Positions 1 to 11,044 of a DNA stretch of 64,000 nucleotides are shown piece by piece. Each line of letters begins with the position of its first letter. Positions within the stretch are counted from its first letter, which is position 1. The notes below the pieces were generated by a model. That model worked only from the letters and a program-made list of their open reading frames with translations. It was not told where the DNA came from and made no database searches. The DNA is from Nansenia antarctica (lineage: Eukaryota; Chordata; Actinopteri; Argentiniformes; Microstomatidae). A program made the translations under genes and the position numbers. The stretch covers positions 41,767,076-41,831,075 of the forward strand of contig OZ022340.1 in assembly GCA_963989245.1 (NCBI GenBank), read 5' to 3'.

Positions 1-519
1 AGGCCGAATACTTTTCGCTTACACGTGAGCTGTAGCAGCGCTCCAATTGGCTGTCTCTATTTCTTGGCCGGTGCGCAAAAATGTGCGTCCTGAATATCCA
101 GTTGTATTGCAGACAATGCATTATGCTGAGGACTTCCGACTTCCGGTTTTCCGGACTTCCGGGCTTCCGGAGTATTTTAAATGAACATTCGTAATGTCTG
201 TCTCTGATGTTCATGGTCAATTAAATCAGCCTATTTTGTGCAACTAATAATGTTCCCGCTAATGGGTTAACCGAGCAGCCTCGCACCTAACGTGGGGGCA
301 AAAATAATCTATTGCCTCTAAAATCACCACGAATAGAACGGCGGAGGTACGGGTAAACACGGCTCATGTTCTGTCATCAAAGGTAAGAGTTTGTTTTCTT
401 TAACTCAACTGATGCATTACCTTGCTGTTGTTGTTTACCGAATGCTCCATCTGACTGTCACACTGTGATTGTACTTGTGTAAACAGTAACACAGACGGGG
501 TGAATTTCATGAATGAAAG
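1..519. other. No gene recognised; low-complexity patch
   Basis: I see no coding exon or RNA gene here. Positions 129-175 hold short iterations of a gacttccg/ggcttccgg word. The rest looks like old, unplaced repeat or intergenic DNA. Confidence 0.4.
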
Positions 520-640
520 TGAAAGTTCTGTCACAAAACGCTGTTACGTATCCTCACACACCCTCCTAAATTTCGTTGTATGGTACCTGTACTATAGCAA
601 TGACAATAAAGACCATTCATTCATTCATCATTCAAGTGGG
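520..640 (+). mobile_element. 3' end of a non-LTR retrotransposon (LINE tail)
   Basis: The stretch ends in a tgacaataaagacc word followed by an (attc)n tail, typical of the 3' untranslated end of fish LINEs. Only the tail remains and no reverse transcriptase is attached. The family is inferred from the tail structure alone. Confidence 0.35.
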
Positions 641-775
641 TATTGCGTGGGTAAAGTGAAATTACGTCTTTGTTTTGAGCGCACGTGCACGCGGAAAAAA
701 AAATCTTGCACGCGAAAAAAAATTCGCAGGACCCCCCCCGCCACTAATGTGAAAAATCCTGGAGGAAACACTGCT
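640..775 (-). mobile_element. hAT-like terminal fragment, related to 56147-57076
   Basis: On the minus strand this piece matches the start of the element at 56147: a CAGTGTTTCCTCCAGGA-type terminus, then a gccaccatt-like stretch, then a block of cgcg/gcgc words and gacgtaattt. Only one end is present. It is a fragment of the same transposon family, with no coding capacity. Confidence 0.4.
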
Positions 776-984
776 GTGCCCCACCCAAACTTTTTAGCAC
801 CAGCCACCACTGTTCTGCACTGTACATGAACTGTCAAGATTCTTCTACAATGCAGCTTACCCAGACACATTGGAAACTATCAAAAGCTCTGCCTTTGCTA
901 GCTGAGTTTTTAGCTTCATCTTCTTGATGACACTCTCACTTTTATTTTTTTGGGCGCTGAGCTACGTGTGTCTGCATCACAGAG

Positions 985-1394
985 CCCGGCCAAGTTCAGA
1001 GCGCTCAGAGATGGGCACGTGTAGGGCTCTACGGCGCACTGCAACCAAACTAGCAGCTTTTTAGAAAAGGCTTCCCGCTCAGCCAATCACATTTCTACAT
1101 GTCGTTCTATCAACCAATAGCAGCGGCCGTGGCTCGCATTAGGGCGGGACAGGCAGCCAGCAGGGTCGAACAGTCGACCGAAACACGGTTTGTCCGAGCG
1201 AACTGACCGTTCATCGTGTATCGACATTCAGCTATCGTGCATTTACGAATGTGCCCGTAATAACACAGCTGTTTTTCATGAGAAAAATACTTAATGCGCG
1301 AACGCCCCCCAAGAACACCTCAACGCCCCCCTTTTAAAAATATCTGTTCCAGCGCCCCCCGATGTTGTCTGAACGCCCCCGTTGAGAAACGATG
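985..1394 (+). mobile_element. hAT-like non-autonomous fragment (shared with 43860-43990)
   Basis: The words cgctcagagatggg, tttgtccgagcgaactgaccgttcat and catttacgaa-gt-cc-gtaataacac recur near 43880-43985, so this is a dispersed repeat. The end at about 1394 (gcccccgttgagaaacg) resembles the inverted form of hAT ends that begin with ...ttctcaacc. No transposase is seen. Confidence 0.3.
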
Positions 1395-1589
1395 AGTTAG
1401 AAGAACATTATTTACTAGTCAGAAACGAAAGGCTTCAAACACCATTGTAATCCTGTCAGTTCTTAGTTCTCGTAAATTAGCCCTCACCATCATTTTATAG
1501 CCTAGCCTACATACATTTTTAGATTAGATTCCACTTAATTGTTATAGAGTACAAGCATCAGACAACGAAATGCAGTAAAAAGTGTGTCA

Positions 1590-1672
1590 GAAGAGGGATT
1601 TGAACCACTGTCTTAAAACAACAAATGTATACTATGGCAGCGGTTAATACCGCTGCACCATCATGACAATAT
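1590..1672 (-). repeat. tRNA-like sequence (SINE head or tRNA relic)
   Basis: Read on the minus strand, the segment has a B-box-like GGTTCAAATCC and an upstream TGGTGCAGCGG that could be a decayed A box, spaced roughly as in a tRNA. The cloverleaf is not convincing, so this is more likely a tRNA-derived SINE head or pseudo-tRNA than a working tRNA gene. Confidence 0.25.
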
Positions 1673-1885
1673 GACCAAAACTACACCACAGTAGTGAATA
1701 TTAATGTATTAAAATATGAACATAAAACCATTAGTAGGGGCTAGTATGACCTACGCATTTAATCGGTCAGCAATTTCTTGCCAAACCATTTCCCTCGCCT
1801 TGTTAATTGCGGCAGTATTGCACTATTTTACATCTTATTTTTCGTCTTCATAAAAATCAATAAGTAGGACCGCTGCACTGTCACG

Positions 1886-1972
1886 TTCAGTCTAGTATCT
1901 TCTTTAGTTCCAGTCTAGTATCTTCTTTAGTTCCAGTCTAGTATCTTCTTTAATTCCAGTCTAGTATATTTT
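1886..1972. repeat. 24-bp tandem repeat
   Basis: About 3.5 copies of a 24-bp unit, cagtctagtatcttctttag plus ttc, lie head to tail. The cagtctagtat core is the reverse complement of the atactagactag core of the large minisatellite at 5118-5712, so the two arrays may share an origin. Confidence 0.75.
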
Positions 1973-3027
1973 ATCTTTTTGACAATCGGCTCTTCTGGGC
2001 TCCTTCTGCCTGAGAGCACGCGCCCAAATTGAGAATTTCCAAACCGGTCTTGTGTGAACACTTGATGACACACAAAATTGATTAAAAAATTGTTTTGCCA
2101 TCAATCCACACACAATAGCCTACCCTATAATGACAAAACAAAACACTTCATGTACATAAGCATTCAGACCCTTTGCTATGCAACCTGGTCTCACACGGCA
2201 GACATCAGGATTCGACGTCTGTCGTTCGTATCCAAACGTCGAATTCCGACGCGAATTCCGACGTGACATTGGGGAAGCTCGTTCTGAAAGCGCAGGGGTG
2301 CGCCTAATATGTGCGCCTGTCGGGCTGGCATGGGTGGCACAATTTTTAGAATTTAACACTTAATTCCCTGCATTCTGGTCAATTTGTATGCACCATTTTG
2401 TGCTTTTTATTACCATTTCTGTCTCCACTACCCATTGTATACTTTAATTAGGCTACTAACATTACAATCCCTTTGTAATGTTCGTTTAAAAGTCCCAGTG
2501 CTACCAATCAGCGTCTTTGAGCCTCGGAAAAGCGAGATTCAATTAATTATTATTATTATTATCACAACACAACAGAGTGGCACCATACAAATGTAATATT
2601 AAACTCCCATATTTATTCTTTAAACAAACAAATCTGGGGGATTTAACGAGATATTGTTCCAATCCATTACCTGGCCATTACCTGCCTGTGAAAAGTATGA
2701 AAAGTTTGCATTGCCTAGCGTATCAAATACCATGGCATAGATTCAGACTTTTATGTCTTGAAATCAGAAGTCCTCCCAAGCCAAAGACAAGATAGGTTGT
2801 CTTACAATCCGTGCGTTTAATTGCAAACTTCCACATACAAAACCGCCAGTTCACCGAAGCTCTCCTTTCCTCAACGCAACACCCGCCCCCCCCCCGTGAC
2901 CTCCACCAATCACAGGAATGCATTGGCACACAACACAGCTCACAGTAACAGTGCTAACATTGAATTTCTGAGCATTAATTGCAACATTAATGAACATATT
3001 TATTACATGGTTGCTACAATACTTTAC

Positions 3028-3199
3028 CTGATATAAAATGGGCGGCACATGCACAAGCATTTTTTTTGATCTTGTCCTCAGTCCAGTTGACGCCGCCGGT
3101 TGCTCTGAAATGGTCTGATCCTGATGGAATTCGGTAGAACTTGAGTCCGATAGTCGTGGAATATCGATTCTGACAACCGAACACGCAACAAGCAGACAT
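3028..3199 (-). CDS. THAP-domain first coding exon, left arm copy
   Basis: Reading from ATG at 3199 on the minus strand, the exon encodes about 57 residues. It carries the C2CH pattern of a THAP zinc finger: Cys at residues 4-5 and 9 with an N-R pair after it, the KFYRIP motif (the F-P of THAP), an invariant Trp, then ACAAHF with the last Cys and His. A splice donor (TCAG before gtaaag) ends it at 3028 in phase 1. No downstream exon is recognisable inside the element. THAP domains bind DNA at the N terminus of P-element transposases and of host THAP proteins. The exon is the inverted twin of 8860-9031. Whether it is transcribed cannot be judged. Confidence 0.6.
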
Positions 3200-3503
3200 T
3201 TCTTTATGCTAGTAGCCGTTGTAAGCTATTTTAAGCGTACCTAACTCACTGTTGTTTTTGTCCACGCTTCCGTTGCCTAAACGCGCGCGACTGTAAAAGG
3301 GGCGGGGGCATCATTCACCGGGGTTCTTCTCTGGTGAAGATCAAGTGAGAAAGATTGCTTTACCTTCATCAGATCCACTTGCCTTTGGCTTACCTGTATA
3401 TTTTGGTCTATACCAGGACTTGAGAAACGAGATGCCCAACATTGGATTTGACAAACTCTGGCCCATTTTGTGCAACAAGTGGAAGAGTTTGAAGCAGCGG
3501 AGA

Positions 3504-3592
3504 CAGGGTTGCCAGATGGGCTGTTTTTTTGTGGATTTAGCTGTTTTTAGACTGGTTAGGCTCGAAATTGTCAATCCCATCTGGCAACCCTG
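3504..3592. mobile_element. 89-bp hAT-type MITE in the left arm
   Basis: The terminal inverted repeats CAGGGTTGCCAGATGGG and its complement bound 89 bp, with a perfect 8-bp target duplication AGCGGAGA at 3496-3503 and 3593-3600. The right arm has the same insertion at 8467-8555, so it inserted before the arms were duplicated. Confidence 0.8.
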
Positions 3593-3717
3593 AGCGGAGA
3601 GTCTACAGATAGTATGTTTACAGATATCGCACTGCTGGAGATGCACTCCACACGTTCTTAAAAGAAATAAAGCTTTATTGTACTTAAAACAATATTTCGT
3701 ATGTGTGTGCACGCGAC

Positions 3718-4560
3718 GCGGCGGACAACTGTAGGGAGGTTCTAGTGCTTGATGTGAAGTGCCGTTTGGAATGAGACATCTTCTCACACGTACAGGCACA
3801 CAACGAGTACAACATGTTGCATTTTCATGCCATTAGGCAACTTGCTTCCTAGCATAGCAGGTCCATTTGGACTTTGAAATACCTCCATGACTTTATATGG
3901 CCACTGTGTGTGTCTGTGGAGAAAAGGGTACGTTTGGGCCCAGGGAAGGGGCTGCGAAAGAGTCACACTCACCAAACTTTACACACTCCTTCCCCTTCAT
4001 GGGACATTGTACCATGTCAACTTTCACCCTCCTAGGCCATTCCCTAGAGGCCCTGCACGCGACTGCTATATATTAGCAGGGACCTGCTATGCTAGGAAAC
4101 AAGTTGCCTAATGGCATGAAAATGCAACATGTTGTACTTGTTGTGTGCCTGTACGTGTGAGAAGATGTCTTTTTCCAAACGGCACTTCCAATCAAGCACT
4201 AGAGCTCCCTACAGTTTTCCGCTTCGTCGCGTGCAGGGCCTCTAGGGAATGGCCTAGGAGGGTGAAAGTTGACATGGTACAATGTCCCATGAAGGGGAAG
4301 GAGTGTGTAGAGTTTGGTGAGTGTGACTCTTTCGCAGCCCGTTCCCTGGGCCCAAACGTACCCCAGCAGGAGCACCTTTCAGTCAAAGGGCACAGACCTA
4401 TGAAGGCCTCTAGGGAATGGCCTAGGAGGGTGAAAGTTGACATGGTACATTGTCCCATGAAGGGGAAGGAGTGTGTCAAGTTTGGTGAGTGTGACTCTTT
4501 CGCAGCCCGTTCCCTGGGCCCAAACGTTCCCCAGCACTTTAATTCAGGCTTTTGGGCCTA
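3718..4560. repeat. Complex inverted and tandem repeat cluster inside the foldback element
   Basis: The block at 3718-3870 (with gtacaggcacacaacgagta and tgccattaggcaact) recurs inverted at about 4070-4240. A second block (gggcccagggaa...tccctagaggcc) sits at 3932-4062 and returns inverted at about 4225-4360 and again at about 4405-4530. Open frames across it (such as 4145-4561) are repeats of the same DNA and match no protein family I know. I read it as rearranged transposon interior. Confidence 0.6.
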
Positions 4561-4962
4561 GTGTGACATTAAAGGTTAACACTAGGACCGCGGCGGATCG
4601 CGACCTTATTCAATCGCGATGAGGTGTGATTCAGCACTATGATAGTTTAACATAGAGAAGAGTGTACTGACGCACAAAGATCGCTGGAGGGCGATGTCAC
4701 ACAAGGCCGTCTGCCAGGCTCCGACGCCTTTTCCCAGAATGCATTTCGCACCGGCAAGCAGAAGGCGATTTGAATCCTCCATTTTTTTTTCAAAAAAAAA
4801 AAAGCTGTAATTTTGCCTTTACAAGTGTTACCATGTCATTTTATGAAGTTTTAATATGTTTTCAGGTGAGAAAGTACCAATATATATTCCCAAAATGTGT
4901 CCAGTTTATCAAAATAACCCGTATATCTCCTCTGACGATTTTCGTCGTCGAATTCGCTAGCA

Positions 4963-5096
4963 TGCGTTCGTAAATTTGCCCTGGAAATCTGGTCAGCACC
5001 CATGGAATGCCTCTTGTCCAATCAAATTACCTGGTCCCTTTATGACGTTGAACCCGGTGTGCGCTCCGGCGCTCTCATAGCGAATTTACGAATGCA
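4963..5096. mobile_element. ~134-bp TIR MITE, copy 1 of 3
   Basis: Inverted ends TGCGTTCGTAAATT and AATTTACGAATGCA enclose a core with the words aatgcctcttgtccaatcaa and tccctttatgacgttgaac. The same element lies at 56749-56888 in the same orientation and at 62994-63133 inverted. It has no coding capacity. Confidence 0.7.
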
Positions 5097-5117
5097 CCAT
5101 GCGGTTTCACTTTCATT

Positions 5118-5712
5118 CATAACATTATGATACTAGACTAGCACATATGATACTAGACTAGCATATATGATACTAGACTATGATACTAGACTAGCACATA
5201 TGATACTAGACTAGCATATATGATACTAGACTAGCACATATGATACTAGACTATGATACTAGACTAGCATATATGATACTAGACTAGCATGATACTAGAC
5301 TAGCATTATGATACTAGACTAGCACATATGATACTAGACTAGCACATATGATACTAGACTATGATACTAGACTAGCACATATGATACTAGACTAGCATAT
5401 ATGATACTAGACTATGATACTAGACTAGCATATATGATACTAGACTAGCATATATGATACTAGACTAGCATTATGATACTAGACTAGCATATATGATACT
5501 AGACTAGCATATATGATACTAGACTAGCATATATGATACTAGACTAGCATATATGATACTAGAGTAGCATATATGATACTAGACTAGCACATATGATACT
5601 AGACTAGCATATATGATACTAGACTAGCACATATGATACTAGACTATGATACTAGACTATGATACTAGACTAGAACATATGATACTAGACTATGATACTA
5701 GACTATGATATT
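5118..5712. repeat. Minisatellite, ~20-bp and ~13-bp units
   Basis: About 590 bp of head-to-tail units of the form gatactagactagcatat (20-bp period, alternating cacat and tatat variants) are interspersed with 13-bp short units gatactagactat. The array lies inside the piggyBac-like element. Confidence 0.9.
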
Positions 5713-6069
5713 AGAGATCCAGAGCGCTGTTATAGAGGATGACAATATCTTTGGCAATATTGAATCTGTTTCAATCTCTACAATTGACAGAGTGCTTAGG
5801 AGAAATGAAATGCGCATGAAACAACTGTATAATGTGCCATTTGAACGGAACAGTGACAGAGTGAAGGAGATCCGTCACCAGTATGTACCTCGTAAATAAA
5901 CCAGAATAACTCGTTTCTAAAGTCAGTTCCATTCACTTGATATAATGGTTGAAGCATGGGGGATGGTAATCTTATTCTTCTTGATTGTCGCAGATCAGCC
6001 AAACAAAGGATTTCCATCCCCCACACCTCCCAAGGGGAGCCAAGCGGGTTTCAAACACGGCTCTCAAGC

Positions 6070-6411
6070 TTATAGCAGTTTTAGGGGCTGACAGGCTGAC
6101 ATTACAGGCACGGCTAAATTCAAAGGATCTAAAACAATTGTGGCTTGTTTTTCAATGAAGCCAACAAGGTCTTTGAATTTAGCCCTGCCATAACTAATCT
6201 CAAGTATATTGCAGGCAATAGACCTCCATTTATCCCTATACTTGTAGGGCAACTTAGAAACAATAAGCCTGAGGTTTGATGGGCTATCAAGCTCTTCCAG
6301 ATAGTGCAAGTCTTGCATGGCATTGTTGCATCCTCTCAAATACAGTGCATAGGCCTGTAGTGACTTTCCATCTTCAGCCTTTATGCTTGGCCAGTTCAAG
6401 GCTTTTTCCAT
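6070..6411 (-). pseudogene. BEL/Pao-like gag fragment
   Basis: This minus-strand frame of about 113 residues contains WPSIKAEDGKSLQAYALYLRGC and a later SPSNLRLIVSKLPYKYRDKW, which resemble the gag/pre-peptidase region of BEL/Pao retrotransposons common in fish. It has no zinc knuckle, protease or reverse transcriptase. It follows the frame at 6423-6800 after a stop, so the original protein is broken or only partly captured. Family assignment is from memory of the motif style. Confidence 0.4.
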
Positions 6412-6422
6412 GTAGGCACTGG

Positions 6423-6800
6423 TTATCTTGATTTCATTTCCAAAGTTCTTTTCAAGTAGCTTCTTTTTTTCTGTTTCTGCTGAGTAAGTTTCTGCTGAGT
6501 AAGAAGGATATCAGCGATGTCATGTTTTTGCTCTACATTGGACATGGTGTCTTGATTGATAAGATTATCCATTGTTGACTGATTATTCATTGTTGACATT
6601 TGATCATGTTCTCTTTTACTGTGCAATGTGTTAGTAGGCTTTGGATGCTGCCTTTGAATAACAACCTTTTGAAGTGGGGTTTTAGGCACTGTTCCTATAT
6701 TAGCATATTCAACCGGTGATTGTTCAAGATTCATAGACACAGATTGTCCCTTTTGCATATCATCATAATAGGCATTCGTGTCATCATGTTCTTTACACAT
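6423..6800 (-). pseudogene. Probable N-terminal part of the same gag-like region
   Basis: A 125-residue minus-strand frame, polar and Gln/Lys/Thr-rich with a near-duplicated LTQQK run towards its end. It lies directly upstream of the gag-like frame at 6070-6411 and on the same strand. It shows no domain of its own. Linking it to gag rests on position only. Confidence 0.25.
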
Positions 6801-7489
6801 TACATAACCAAGATTTATTTTGCAATCACAACAATGTCAACACAATCACAACAGAATCTTATTTAATCCAATCAGGTTGTATATGTAATCTATATATATA
6901 ATCTATATATTGGTTTCAATATACCTCCATAGCAGTCTACAGTCTAATTTAGCTATATCTATAATTACATTATGAGAACATCAGTATTTTTACGCCTTTG
7001 GTTGTATTGTCTGAACGAACATTGATTGGGAGACATACTGTACAGTTTATCATTTTCATAACTGTCTGCACATATACATATCTTATTTTGATTGTTATTG
7101 TAGCCTATATATAAACACAAATATCAGTCTTATGCACTGTGTCTCATTCAGCACTGAAGCCTGAATTTGAGCACAGTGTGTGCCCCCTTGCTACCTCTGC
7201 TGATATAAAAGAGAATTGCAGGCTTGGAGAAAAAGATGTCAGCCACAAATACACAGACACACACAGAAATACTGCTAAAACGCTTTATACTAACTCGATT
7301 TTGAAAATATAAAAATGCTGGGTGGTAGAACGCACATATCTAGGAAAAGTCATGAAAGGAGGGTCCTGAAATGTGATCGAGTGCAAAGGTAGATTTCTTT
7401 TGGTACTCACTGGTGCTGTTTAACACCTCACGGCTGTTCTAGTGTTAAAGGACTTTAGCGTCGCAACCGTAGGTGCCACAGACACGGTT

Positions 7490-7822
7490 CGGATATTTTC
7501 CGACTCGGCTCGGCCCCACCGACAGGCCCCACCCACTTTGATACAAGCCACTCCCCCTAAGTGTCTAAGCCACTCCCACTTTGATACAGGCCACACCCAC
7601 TTTGATACAAGCTCCACCCACGTTGATACAAGCCACTCCCCCAACTGTCTAAGCCACACCCACTTTGATACAAGCTCCACCCACTTTAATACAAGCCACT
7701 CCCCCTAAGTGTCTAAGCCACTCCCACTTTGATACAAGCTCCACCCACTTTGATACAAGCAACTCCCACTTTGATACAAGCCACTCCCCCTAACTGTCTA
7801 AGCCACACCCACTTTGATAAAT
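7490..7822. repeat. Tandem repeat of ccactttgataca words
   Basis: More than ten imperfect copies of a ~20-bp unit (cccactttgatacaagc, ccactccccctaa-tgtctaag) make higher-order repeats. Both strands are open in this stretch because the repeat lacks stop codons, so the apparent frames (for example Thr/His-rich) are artefacts. Confidence 0.8.
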
Positions 7823-7825
7823 AAA

Positions 7826-8351
7826 TTATATTTATATAGCGCTTTTCCGAGGCTCAAATACCCTGACAATATGGGGAAAACGGGAAAGTGCTGTGTCCCT
7901 TGTTGTATGAATAGATCCGACCGGTCTCAAAATGTAGCCTATAATTAATGCAAGTGCAATCGGGCTAACGTTACTCATTCTCGCAGTTCCAAATGAATGA
8001 ACGTTGAAGCGCACTGCCGTCGGGTTGTAAAATAGCCTAGTTTGATAGGCCTATTGACAGCGAATAAAACAGTGAAGATGACAATTGTTTCTGCTGTTGT
8101 TATTAAAATCTGTTCTCCGTTGGTTGTATCTCAAAATGTGGCCTATTAAAATCTGTTCTCCGTTGGTTGTATCTCAAAATGATGTGGCCTAACTAATTAA
8201 TGCAAGTGCAGCCAGGGGCGTGTCCAGGGGGTGGCCTGGGGTAGCACGTGCCACCCCTGAAATCTGATTGGCCACCCCAGGTGCCACCCCCCTGATTGAT
8301 TGGCACACAGCTGACATGATGTATATAATTTGATGTAAAGAACTCTCAAAA
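7826..8351. other. Interior of the foldback element, no gene seen
   Basis: The stretch begins with atttatatagcgcttttccgag, a common fish repeat tail, and holds an imperfect direct repeat of aaaatctgttctccgttgg at about 8105 and 8147. A GC-rich word pair (gtggcctgggg...ccaccccagg) forms a small palindrome near 8226-8290. No coding exon is recognised. Confidence 0.4.
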
Positions 8352-8466
8352 AACACATACGAAATATTGTTTTAAGTACAATAAAGCTTTATTTCTTTTA
8401 AGAACGTGTGGAGTGCATCTCTAGCAGTGCGATATCTGTAAACATACTATCTGTAGACTCTCCGCT

Positions 8467-8555
8467 CAGGGTTGCCAGATGGGATTGACAATTTCGAGCC
8501 TAACCAGTCTAAAAACAGCTAAATCCACAAAAAAACAGCCCATCTGGCAACCCTG
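8467..8555. mobile_element. 89-bp hAT-type MITE in the right arm
   Basis: Inverted twin of 3504-3592, with the same CAGGGTTGCC ends and the same 8-bp target duplication (TCTCCGCT on this strand). Confidence 0.8.
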
Positions 8556-8859
8556 TCTCCGCTGCTTCAAACTCTTCCACTTGTTGCGCAAAATGGGCCA
8601 GAGTTTGTCAAATCCAATGTTGGGCATCTCGTTTCTCAAGTCCTGGTATAGACCAAAATATACAGGTAAGCCAAAGGCAAGTGGATCTGATGAAGGTAAA
8701 GCAATCTTTCTCACTTGATCTTCACCAGAGAAGAACCCCGGTGAATGATGCCCCCGCCCCTTTTACAGTCGCGCGCGTTTAGGCAACGGAAGCGTGGACA
8801 AAAACAACAGTGAGTTAGGTACGCTTAAAATAGCTTACAACGGCTACTAGCATAAAGAA

Positions 8860-9031
8860 ATGTCTGCTTGTTGCGTGTTCGGTTGTCAGAATCGATATTC
8901 CACGACTATCGGACTCAAGTTCTACCGAATTCCATCAGGATCAGACCATTTCAGAGCAACCGGCGGCGTCAACTGGACTGAGGACAAGATCAAAAAAAAT
9001 GCTTGTGCATGTGCCGCCCATTTTATATCAG
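8860..9031 (+). CDS. THAP-domain first coding exon, right arm copy
   Basis: The ATG at 8860 opens a 57-residue exon with the THAP C2CH residues: CCVFGCQNR at the start, KFYRIP, a Trp near residue 39 and ACAAHF at the end. It closes at the splice donor TCAG before gtaaag, phase 1. Upstream lies a GC-rich stretch (gccccttttacagtcgcgcgcg), suitable for a promoter, that contains no TATA box. The next exon is not found within the element. The copy is identical in protein to the left arm exon, and the two are transcribed towards opposite ends. The function would be DNA binding in a transposase or a captured THAP gene. Confidence 0.6.
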
Positions 9032-10083
9032 GTAAAGTATTGTAGCAACCATGTAATAAATATGTTCATTAATGTTGCAATTAATGCTCAGAAATTCAAT
9101 GTTAGCACTGTTACTGTGAGCTGTGTTGTGTGCCAATGCATTCCTGTGATTGGTGGAGGTCACGGGGGGGGGGCGGGTGTTGCGTTGAGGAAAGGAGAGC
9201 TTCGGTGAACTGGCGGTTTTGTATGTGGAAGTTTGCAATTAAACGCACGGATTGTAAGACAACCTATCTTGTCTTTGGCTTGGGAGGACTTCTGATTTCA
9301 AGACATAAAAGTCTGAATCTATGTCATGGTATTTGATACGCTAGGCAATGCAAACTTTTCATACTTTTCACTGGCAGGTAATGGCCAGGTAATGGATTGG
9401 AACAATATCTCGTTAAATCCCCCAGATTTGTTTGTTTAAAGAATAAATATGGGAGTTTAATATTACATTTGTATGGTGCCACTCTGTTGTGTTGTGATAA
9501 TAATAATAATAATTAATTGAATCTCGCTTTTCCGAGGCTCAAAGACGCTGATTGGTAGCACTGGGACTTTTAAACGAACATTACAAAGGGATTGTAATGT
9601 TAGTAGCCTAATTAAAGTATACAATGGGTAGTGGAGACAGAAATGGTAATAAAAAGCACAAAATGGTGCATACAAATTGACCAGAATGCAGGGAATTAAG
9701 TGTTAAATTCTAAAAATTGTGCCACCCATGCCAGCCCGACAGGCGCACATATTAGGCGCACCCCTGCGCTTTCAGAACGAGCTTATGGAAGGCCATGCCC
9801 GCAAAAACCGGCTCGTCTCCACACGTGATATTTTGACGCCTCAAGGCGTCAATTCCACACGTCGATTTTTAACATGTCTACGTAGACACGTCGATTTTTT
9901 GCGTGTTGCCTGTCATAGCCAACGGGCTGTTCCATTCTACTGATGTCTGGGTGTTAGAAAGGAAGCCTTTTGTGGTTTAAAGGCAGTTGGCAAACAGCTT
10001 TTAGGTGCATTACCAGTTAACTTTATAATAGTTACCTTTAGAACGATGATGCTGTTTAAACAACAAAAGAAGAAGAAGCAACG

Positions 10084-10151
10084 AGGACTGGTAACATTAC
10101 AAGCAGACATATATTTCGAAATCTATGTATGTTTGTAATGTTACCAGTCCT
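10084..10151. repeat. 68-nt near-perfect hairpin
   Basis: The arms aggactggtaacattacaa and its inverted partner extend to about 33 bp with roughly three mismatches around a tiny loop (near ttcg). The geometry resembles a pre-miRNA or a very small palindromic MITE. Expression is unknown. Confidence 0.6.
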
Positions 10152-11044
10152 ACCACTAGGCGTCACTATGCCATATATAATGTATATTCTCATGTATATA
10201 CACATATAATTTTGCTTTCACTTTAGATTAAAGGAGAGATAGATAATTCATAGAGAATTGTATGAGAAAAACAATAGTCCAAACCCCATGGTTCTATCAT
10301 GTATGGTTCAAAAGTTATCATGGTTTACCTCTTTCCATGCCAATTACTGGAATTTATCTCAATAGAATCTAGACCTAACAAGTGGTCACTGCAATAAAGA
10401 TTTGAAAAATTATGATAACCATCTTATTGTCTTAGTTTAATGTCATTTCAATACTGCTTCAATACTAACGTTGAAATTACAGTCTTAAAACAATAAGTAC
10501 ATCGAAAACATATACACAGAGCATGTATGTTTACACATGTAAGACAAAGAAAAGAAAATTAGATTTTTCTATTGTCCCCTATTTCCTGGGGCTCATAGAT
10601 TTGACTAATTAGTAGATTAGATTAGATCAGCAAATGTCTGTCCAGCGATTGATATGAAGGGGTGAAAAGTAGGGGAGGATGACATTGAAAGACAACATTA
10701 TGGCCCATTGGCATATGAACATCTAAGCAATATCACACGAGAGGGAGTGCTGTTATACTTAATATCAGCACGGCTGTGATAGGTACGAGGCAGCAGTTCT
10801 ACAGCGCCATTTATTACTTAACAGTAATAAGCGAGAATAGATTATGATTTGTTTGTTTATTTAATAATTTATTTTGGCAAGGGGACATCACTTTGCTTGA
10901 CATTTTGGTATCAACTAAGGTAAACAAACTCATAGTCATGTTACATGGTGGCGGATGTTCAGTGCAAAACAAATTTGGTCTTGCCTGAGTAATACACATT
11001 CTGATATCTTATCCCCTTTCTCTTATCTTATCCCCTGACTCTTA

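Larger units (their letters stand above)
2181..3709 (+). repeat. Left inverted arm of the foldback element
   Basis: This 1529-bp arm reappears inverted at 8352-9784 and 12332-12433. It contains an outer terminus, an (att)n run, the THAP exon on the minus strand, a GC-rich stretch upstream of that exon and an 89-bp hAT MITE. The match ends at about 3709, in atttcgtatgtgt. Confidence 0.85.
4576..7448. mobile_element. piggyBac-like element (TTAA-flanked), non-autonomous
   Basis: TTAA at 4576-4579 and 7445-7448 flank termini that begin CACTAGGACCGC on the left and, inverted, CACTAGAACAGC on the right. TTAA duplication with short CACTAG/CCCTAG-type ends is the piggyBac signature. No piggyBac transposase is visible in the 2.87 kb. 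The interior instead carries a MITE (4963-5096), a long minisatellite (5118-5712) and BEL/Pao-like gag frames on the minus strand (6070-6800). Confidence 0.55.
8352..9784 (-). repeat. Right inverted arm of the foldback element, inner part
   Basis: This is the reverse complement of 2277-3709, with differences at only a few positions (for example near 8418 and 8584). It stops at acgagctt (9777-9784), where a 2.55-kb element is inserted. The arm resumes at 12340. Confidence 0.85.

Noticed and set aside
4145..4561. 138-residue plus-strand frame with two near-identical internal repeats
   Set aside because: The repetition comes from tandem and inverted DNA blocks (3718-4560) that are open on both strands; no protein family or splice context supports it.
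5118..5712. Possible CRISPR-like regular array
   Set aside because: Units are contiguous, with no unique spacers, and the DNA is vertebrate; it is a minisatellite.
7420..7708. Overlapping Trp/Val-rich and Thr/His-rich frames
   Set aside because: They run through a ccactttgataca tandem repeat that simply lacks stops.
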